This document shows positions 59,224 through 64,000 of a stretch of 64,000 nucleotides of DNA, piece by piece. This DNA comes from Mycobacterium sp. D16R12. GTDB taxonomy: Bacteria; Actinomycetota; Actinomycetes; Mycobacteriales; Mycobacteriaceae. The stretch covers positions 372,001 to 436,000 of the forward strand of contig NZ_MAFC01000002.1 in NCBI RefSeq assembly GCF_002013465.1, written 5' to 3'. Under the pieces are notes generated by a model. It worked only from the letters and a program-made list of their open reading frames with translations. It did not search any database and was not told the DNA's origin. The translations under genes were made by a program, and so were the position numbers. Positions within the stretch are counted from its first letter, which is position 1. Every line of letters starts with the position of its first letter.

Positions 59224-59329
59224 GCCGCAATCCAAGCCCTACAGACTGTGAGAAAGAACTGCTCGACTGGCTAGTTCATATGTGTTGCAGTGGAATTAAT
59301 CGTGCGGCCACGACGTGTTCGCACGCAAG

Positions 59330-60364
59330 TCACTCGGCCGGACCTGACGTGGCATGATTCCCCGCACTGCGATGATCGATCTCGCGGCGCAGCTCTGAAC
59401 CCGACCACTTCTTGCCACCAGATGAGCTTGCCTCGCGGATGAGGCTGACGAGTGCGGCGTTGACGGGCGCGTTCATACCAAGCTTCTGGGCAAGCTCCAC
59501 GACTTCGCCATTGATGTAATCGATTTCGGTCGGCCTGCCTCGGGTGATGTCGTCCAGCATGGACGAACGCGCCTGTGGGTCGATCTCGACCATCTGTCGC
59601 GCCAGCAGGGCAAACAGTGAGTTGGGCGTCCGGAGCACCCAGGGCATGAGCGCCAGCGGTGCCGCAAGCGGACTGACCACCGGCTGGTTGTTACGGCCCA
59701 GCAGGCGCAGAGCCTCGCGCTGGGCCGCGGCCAGCACGAGGCGGTAGTCCCGCTCTCCCAGTTCGGCTTTCAGCGGCAGACCCGATAGCGCATTGACCGC
59801 ATTGTTGAGGTTGACCACGAGCTTTCCCCATTGCACCGCTGGCATGTCGTCACGCTCGGCCGTGGGCAGCCCGCTGTCCGTGAGTGCCTCGGCGAGGGAC
59901 CCCGCCCCAGCGGAGATCGAGAGCTTTCCCTGCGTGCCCTGATGGAAGTGCGCCGCGCCCACCTGCGCGACGTTGAAACCGACCATGCCGGTAATCACGT
60001 TGTTCTGCTTAACGTATCGGGATATCTGGGCCGGATTGCCTATCCCATTCTGCAGACTGACCACCACGGCTCCGGGGCGGAGCCTGTCGGCCAGTGATTC
60101 CGCCATTTTCGCGGTCGCGGCCGACTTCACCGTCACGAGCACGACGTCGACCGTGCGCACCGCATCGATGTCCTCGGAGAACACGCAATCGCGTCCGGGG
60201 ATGGTCCCCGACCATCCCTGATAGTCCGACAGGGCAAGACCGTGCTGCGCGATCGACTGACCAAGGGTCGCCCGCCCGATGTACACCAGGTCGTGGCCCG
60301 CGATCTGCAGCCGCCCGCCCACATAACAGCCGATGCTCCCGGCGCCGGCGATGGCGATTCTCAT
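59330..60364 (-). CDS. 2-dehydropantoate 2-reductase family protein (ApbA/PanE-like)
   Basis: A 344-residue NADPH-dependent reductase. The Rossmann motif is GAGSIGCYVGGRL near the start; the catalytic lysine is in WGKLVVNLNNAVNAL, with a Ser/Asp-type C-terminal helix domain. Such enzymes reduce 2-oxo acids; in this catabolic-looking operon the true substrate is probably not ketopantoate. Its ATG overlaps the MBL gene stop by four bases. Confidence 0.9.
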   Translation of the reverse strand: MRIAIAGAGSIGCYVGGRLQIAGHDLVYIGRATLGQSIAQHGLALSDYQGWSGTIPGRDCVFSEDIDAVRTVDVVLVTVKSAATAKMAESLADRLRPGAVVVSLQNGIGNPAQISRYVKQNNVITGMVGFNVAQVGAAHFHQGTQGKLSISAGAGSLAEALTDSGLPTAERDDMPAVQWGKLVVNLNNAVNALSGLPLKAELGERDYRLVLAAAQREALRLLGRNNQPVVSPLAAPLALMPWVLRTPNSLFALLARQMVEIDPQARSSMLDDITRGRPTEIDYINGEVVELAQKLGMNAPVNAALVSLIREASSSGGKKWSGSELRREIDHRSAGNHATSGPAE

Positions 60365-61230
60365 GGGGCTCCAACCTGCATGCTCTGCGCGGCAATAGAG
60401 GCCCGGTCCCAGTAGTACGGATTGTGCGAGTTGATGATTTCCACGTCGTCGCGCACACCCAGCTCACGTAGTTGTTGGGCGTTGTACAACCGTGAAGCAG
60501 CATCGGCCTGCACGAGGTTCTGAAACACCTTGAACACCAGTGGGCATCGCGGATCGGCGCGCATCTCGTCGGGGTGCATAAAGGCGTCGCCGGCGTGTAC
60601 CAGCCAGCGCGGGCGACCTATGCCACCGGTGTCGATCACCACGCCGACGTGTCCACGGCTGTGCCCCGGCAACGGGATGATCGCGATCTCTTCGGGGAGA
60701 CCGTCGAGCTGCCGCGCGGCCCGGAACCCGAACCACTGATCGCCACCGATCGAGTACTCGGCCCAGCGGTCACCCACTCTGCGCCCCATCAGCTCGTGCT
60801 GCCCGCTGTACCGCACCTTGTCGTGAAGAGTGAGCTGTGAACGTATGGATTCGGCCTCGATCGCGTGCACATGCAGACGTGCGTGCGGAAAGTCGTCGAC
60901 TCCCCCGACGTGATCGTGGTCGTGATGGGTCAGGACGATGTCGGTGACATCGGCAGGGTCGTATCCCAGCGCCTGCACCTGGCGCACTGCTGCCTCCGAT
61001 TCGGCGAACAACGGGTTCAGTAGAAGCTTGAGAGGAAGCCCGATCCTTCCCATCGGATCGGCGATGTCACGAAGGCCGAATCCGGTGTCAACAAGTAGCA
61101 GCCGCGTACCGGTGTCGACGAGGAGGCAATGGCAGATCAGTCGGCCACGCTGCCAGGGCGCTCCCACACCTTCCATGAGCCGCTTCCCGACGGGCGCCAT
61201 GGTGCCACAGTTCAGGTGATGAATGCGCAT
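60361..61230 (-). CDS. Metallo-beta-lactamase fold hydrolase
   Basis: A 289-residue MBL-fold enzyme of the lactonase-like group. The metal motif reads THHDHDHVGG: the second His of the usual HxHxDH is Asp (HxDxDH), a known variant. Further ligands are in PLPGHSRGHVG and HAGDAFMH. ATG at 61230 follows AGAGGA by six bases; a TTG at 61236 is also in frame. It may open a lactone or cleave an ester or amide in the pathway. Two bases separate it from RidA. Confidence 0.88.
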   Translation of the reverse strand: MRIHHLNCGTMAPVGKRLMEGVGAPWQRGRLICHCLLVDTGTRLLLVDTGFGLRDIADPMGRIGLPLKLLLNPLFAESEAAVRQVQALGYDPADVTDIVLTHHDHDHVGGVDDFPHARLHVHAIEAESIRSQLTLHDKVRYSGQHELMGRRVGDRWAEYSIGGDQWFGFRAARQLDGLPEEIAIIPLPGHSRGHVGVVIDTGGIGRPRWLVHAGDAFMHPDEMRADPRCPLVFKVFQNLVQADAASRLYNAQQLRELGVRDDVEIINSHNPYYWDRASIAAQSMQVGAP

Positions 61231-61232
61231 GG

Positions 61233-61625
61233 TCAATCCTCTGTCTCGGAAAGTTTCGCGAGCGCGTCTATCTCCACCAAGAGTCCCGGCGGGAGTCCAC
61301 CGAAAAGGGTCGTGCGTGCCGGGTAGGGCTTGCCGATGGTGTCCTCGAACGCCTGGTTCAGTTCGGCGAATCCTTCTGGGGCATGGAGGAATACCCGGAG
61401 CATCAGCACATCGCTCAGGTCGGCGCCCGCGGCGTGCAGGATCGCCTCAATGTTGCGCAGCGCCTGGATGGTCTGCGCATAGACCGTCTCGCCCGCCAGG
61501 GAACGGGTCTCGGCATTGATCCCCACTTGGCCGGACACCTGCAGGGTGTCGCCAATGCGCACAGCTTGCGAATAGGCGCCGACGGGATCGGGCGCCACGT
61601 TGGTTTCTATCTGGACCTTCGCCAT
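61233..61625 (-). CDS. RidA family imine/enamine deaminase
   Basis: A 130-residue RidA (YjgF/YER057c/UK114) protein. The substrate arginine lies in PARTTLFGGLP, and the N-terminal YSQAVRIGDTLQVSGQVG is conserved. It hydrolyses reactive 2-imino or 2-enamino acids. Its place in the operon suggests that a dehydro- or imino acid arises in the pathway. Ends two bases before the MBL start. Confidence 0.93.
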   Translation of the reverse strand: MAKVQIETNVAPDPVGAYSQAVRIGDTLQVSGQVGINAETRSLAGETVYAQTIQALRNIEAILHAAGADLSDVLMLRVFLHAPEGFAELNQAFEDTIGKPYPARTTLFGGLPPGLLVEIDALAKLSETED

Positions 61626-61638
61626 CCGAACTCCTTAA

Positions 61639-62691
61639 TTACCCATTGATCTGACCGGTTACGCTCCCCGGCGGACCTGGAAGGGTCTGCTTCAGTACGC
61701 GTAGGGCGTTGCCGCCGAGAATCCCGGCGGCCTCGGAAGCATCGAAGCCGGTGCGCAACAGCGCCTCGATCAACGATGGGAATCCGGTGGGCCCGTCGAA
61801 CCCCGGGACATACCTGGGTATGCCGTTCATGTCTGTTCCGATACATAGATGGTCGGGACCGACCAGCCCTGCCAGATGCGAGGCGTGGCGCGCGAACTCA
61901 TCCAGGTCGCGCATGCCCACACCGCGAAACCCCATCGGCCACAATCCGATCAGTCCACCGGTGGCGGCTATCGCGCGCGCCTCCTCGTCGCTGATGTAGC
62001 GCGCAAACTCATGGACCGCCGACGCCCCGGTGTGCGAGCTGACCACCGGAGCGGACGTCTGATCGCACACGGCCAAGGTGGTCGGGGCGTCGGCGTGTGC
62101 AAGATCTATCAGCATGCCCAGCCGGTTTGCTTCTGCGACAACCTCTTTGCCGAGGGCGGTCAGACCCGAGGAGTAACGCCCGGCCCGCACAGCCCTGCTG
62201 CCCCTGCTCCCGGACACCGACGTACCGATTGTTCCCAGAGCGTTGTCCGCGTAGTGCACCAGACCCAGCACCCGCACTCCCATGCGATGAAGGTCGATCA
62301 GCCGATCCGGTTGCGCACCCACGACATCGGCACCTTCGACACCCAGCATCACCGTCGCGGTATCGCCGGCTTCGATCTGCTCGACGGTGTCGACGACGGC
62401 GATACCCGCCGCGGAGGCCTCGGCCCGAGCCAGCTCCAACTGGGCCTTGACGCCGCTCCATGGCGAGCGCAGTCGCCATGCGGTGCCCAGCAATGCATCC
62501 CCGACGGCCGTGACGATTGCGAGATTTACCTTGCCCGTCGGCAACTTCGACAACGGCGCGGACTGCATGTCTATTGTCTTGGCGCCCAGAGCGCGCAGCC
62601 AACGCGGCACGATACTCAGACCGTGGGTGTGCATGTCGATGGTCAGCGCGGTGTCATTGAGCTTCCTGGATTGCTCGGCAGTGGTACTCAT
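61639..62691 (-). CDS. Peptidase family M19 (renal dipeptidase-like)
   Basis: A 350-residue amidohydrolase-fold dipeptidase of family M19. Metal ligands: His-x-His in TIDMHTHG, the bridging Glu in LGVEGAD, and His in SSHTGASAV, with Asp in CIGTDMNG. M19 enzymes cleave dipeptides or D-amino acid amides. The ATG at 62691 gives the family N-terminus; the frame extends upstream to 62838 but overlaps the aldolase gene. It precedes RidA by 13 bases. Confidence 0.92.
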   Translation of the reverse strand: MSTTAEQSRKLNDTALTIDMHTHGLSIVPRWLRALGAKTIDMQSAPLSKLPTGKVNLAIVTAVGDALLGTAWRLRSPWSGVKAQLELARAEASAAGIAVVDTVEQIEAGDTATVMLGVEGADVVGAQPDRLIDLHRMGVRVLGLVHYADNALGTIGTSVSGSRGSRAVRAGRYSSGLTALGKEVVAEANRLGMLIDLAHADAPTTLAVCDQTSAPVVSSHTGASAVHEFARYISDEEARAIAATGGLIGLWPMGFRGVGMRDLDEFARHASHLAGLVGPDHLCIGTDMNGIPRYVPGFDGPTGFPSLIEALLRTGFDASEAAGILGGNALRVLKQTLPGPPGSVTGQING

Positions 62692-62725
62692 CGCCGACGT
62701 CCCCTGTCTGCGGCTTGCAGCGAGA

Positions 62726-63541
62726 TCAACGCAGGGCCTCCGGGGAAGTCCTGAGCACGTCATCCCACAACGGCTGGAACTGGAACCAGCCGGCGACCGG
62801 GGTACCGATCTGGTTGTAGACCGAGACGGCCGTGTCATGCTCGATTGTTCGGGGCTCCCCCGCAGCCATGGCGAGCAGCTGAGCTTGGCAGGAGCGCTCC
62901 ATCGTGATGAACCACCAGGCGGCCTCCGCCACCGAATGGCCCACGGTAAGCAGCCCGTGATTCTGCAGAATCACGGCTTTGGCCGGCCCGAGCGCAGCAC
63001 CGATTGCCTTGCCCTCTTCCAGATCAGTGACCACTCCACGATAGTCGGTGTACATCGCATGGTCCTGATAGAAGGCACACGCATCCTGCGTGATGGGTAA
63101 CAACGGCTGCCCCAGCGAGGAGAACGCCTTGCCATGAATCGAGTGCGCGTGCGCTGCGGCGATCACATCGGGCCTGGCCTTGTGAACCTCGGAGTGAATG
63201 CAGAACGCCGCCCTGTTCACCGGCCGGCTGCCGGTAATCACATTGCCATCGTGATCGACCTGGATCAGATCGGACACCGTGATGTGCCGGAAGTTCATGC
63301 CGAAGGGGTTCACCCAAAACGTGTCGGGGAACTCCGGATCGCGCACCGTGATGTGCCCGGCCACTCCTTCCGAGAAGCCGAATGCCCCGAAGATCCGGAA
63401 CGCTGCCGCCAACTCGCGCAGTCGGCGATCACGCTCCTCCTCGACCGTCGCCGCGGGTGCCGGGCTCATCGGATCGACGTCGGCAGAACCGACCATGTAC
63501 TGAGACAGCTCTTCACTCGCCACAACGCCTACGGAGGTCAT
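62726..63541 (-). CDS. Class II aldolase/adducin family protein
   Basis: A 271-residue zinc aldolase/decarboxylase-fold protein. Zinc ligands are the histidine pair in AAAHAHSIHGKAF and a later His in LQNHGLLTVGHS, with the acid Glu/Asp in ACAFYQDH. The ATG at 63541 follows AAAGG by seven bases; a longer frame to 63580 would pass through the operator palindrome. First gene of the operon and divergent from the tetR gene at the right edge. Substrate unknown. Confidence 0.9.
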   Translation of the reverse strand: MTSVGVVASEELSQYMVGSADVDPMSPAPAATVEEERDRRLRELAAAFRIFGAFGFSEGVAGHITVRDPEFPDTFWVNPFGMNFRHITVSDLIQVDHDGNVITGSRPVNRAAFCIHSEVHKARPDVIAAAHAHSIHGKAFSSLGQPLLPITQDACAFYQDHAMYTDYRGVVTDLEEGKAIGAALGPAKAVILQNHGLLTVGHSVAEAAWWFITMERSCQAQLLAMAAGEPRTIEHDTAVSVYNQIGTPVAGWFQFQPLWDDVLRTSPEALR

Positions 63542-63553
63542 GTGCACACCTTT

Positions 63554-63571
63554 CAATACATATCTGTATCT
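63554..63571. promoter_or_regulatory. Operator before the catabolic operon
   Basis: CAATACATATCTGTATCT contains ATACA/TGTAT arms and matches the site at 63739-63756 (right arm GTATCT identical, same six-base spacing). It lies just upstream of the class II aldolase ribosome binding site, so a repressor here would block the seven-gene operon. Confidence 0.65.
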
Positions 63572-63738
63572 ATTGATCACAAGCTACTCCCGCTATGGAA
63601 ATCCCGTCAAGAGGAGCGACGCACGAGGATGCTCGAGTGAATGAGGCCTTACTGCAGACTAATCGGATGGCAGGTAGCCGCGAGCGTCCCCATCGGCGTT
63701 TCCGTGATTCGTCAGCCATTTCCCGATAATGAACTGTA

Positions 63739-63756
63739 AGATACATAGTCGTATCT
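63739..63756. promoter_or_regulatory. Operator before the divergent tetR gene
   Basis: AGATACATAGTCGTATCT has perfect AGATAC/GTATCT arms around a six-base centre. It is the same motif as in front of the aldolase operon and probably binds the TetR protein encoded at 63796. Confidence 0.65.
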
Positions 63757-63795
63757 AAACTGGATCTAGAGTTCGCACCACCGGAAGGGCGTCCC

Positions 63796-64000
63796 ATGCC
63801 GACTGTTTCGACTCGCCGGCGCGAACACACCCGTGCGCGCCTGATGGAGGCTGCGCTCGACGTGTTCGCCGACCGTGGATTCCATGGCGCGAGCATCGAG
63901 AATATCTGCGAGACAGCGGGATTCACGCGAGGCGCGTTCTACTCGAACTTCGCGGGTAAGGATGAACTCTTCTTTACGCTGTTCGACGCCAGCAGCGACC
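63796..64000 (+). CDS. TetR family transcriptional regulator, 5' part
   Basis: 68 codons are visible before the right edge. The helix-turn-helix is complete: ASIENICETAGFTRGAFYSNFAGK at about residues 37-60, a typical TetR recognition region. The ATG follows GGAAGG by seven bases. It faces the seven-gene operon, and the same palindrome lies before both, so it should be the local repressor of that operon and of itself. The ligand-binding domain is outside the window. Confidence 0.92.
   Translation, partial: MPTVSTRRREHTRARLMEAALDVFADRGFHGASIENICETAGFTRGAFYSNFAGKDELFFTLFDASSD

Noticed and set aside
63570..63926. 118-codon minus-strand frame at the right end
   Set aside because: Overlaps the tetR gene and its control region antisense; no family match.

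Overview
The window is a high-GC chromosomal segment from a rapidly growing mycobacterium of the Mycobacteroides abscessus-chelonae group. Evidence: the gene order of a large part follows the M. tuberculosis Rv2566-Rv2614c backbone (the amidoligase/transglutaminase cluster, aspS, hisS, ppiB, relA, apt, secF, secD, yajC, ruvBAC, yebC, pdxT, tesB, pdxS, pimA, patA, pgsA1, thrS), and a class A beta-lactamase of the Bla_Mab type sits between ppiB and relA, as it does in M. abscessus. The species cannot be fixed from sequence alone. No tRNA, rRNA, insertion sequence, prophage or CRISPR array was seen.

Layout. 1-2251: start of a type I polyketide synthase (cut by the window edge) preceded by a stand-alone acyl carrier protein. 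2693-6121: an accessory block with a kinase-fold phosphotransferase, a divergent TetR regulator, a macrolide-type glycosyltransferase and, overlapping it, a second complete ATP synthase c-subunit gene (atpE paralogue). 6122-14111: four co-oriented genes (zinc metallopeptidase, transglutaminase, ATP-grasp/alpha-E fusion, transglutaminase/amidoligase fusion) resembling a predicted peptide-ligation system. 14175-24720: small enzymes, a permease pair, aspS, a carboxylesterase, a membrane metallopeptidase, and a radical SAM protein behind a LexA box. 24725-39355: housekeeping translation, stringent response, Sec export and Holliday-junction genes, mostly in overlapping minus-strand operons, plus the beta-lactamase. 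39476-41745: accessory TetR/methyltransferase pair sharing an operator, a PAP2 phosphatase and a small membrane protein. 41748-52181: yebC, vitamin B6 synthesis, and the phosphatidylinositol mannoside operon ending in thrS. 52274-56762: DJ-1/AraC regulators, thioesterase, small exported protein and an F420-type oxidoreductase. 56765-63541: a seven-gene catabolic-looking operon with a LuxC/LuxE-like acid-reduction pair, facing a TetR gene that runs off the right edge; both flanks carry the same palindrome.

The most striking observation is the TetR-glycosyltransferase-AtpE2 operon: the c-subunit copy keeps the proton-carrying glutamate and most of the ring sequence but differs at the position where bedaquiline resistance changes occur. 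Its layout (drug-modifying type enzyme plus alternative target under a repressor with two operators) looks like an inducible self-protection cassette against an ATP-synthase inhibitor. This is inference; no experiment was seen. A secondary theme is leaderless start: at least eight genes have a -10-like hexamer ending 6-7 bases before the start codon.
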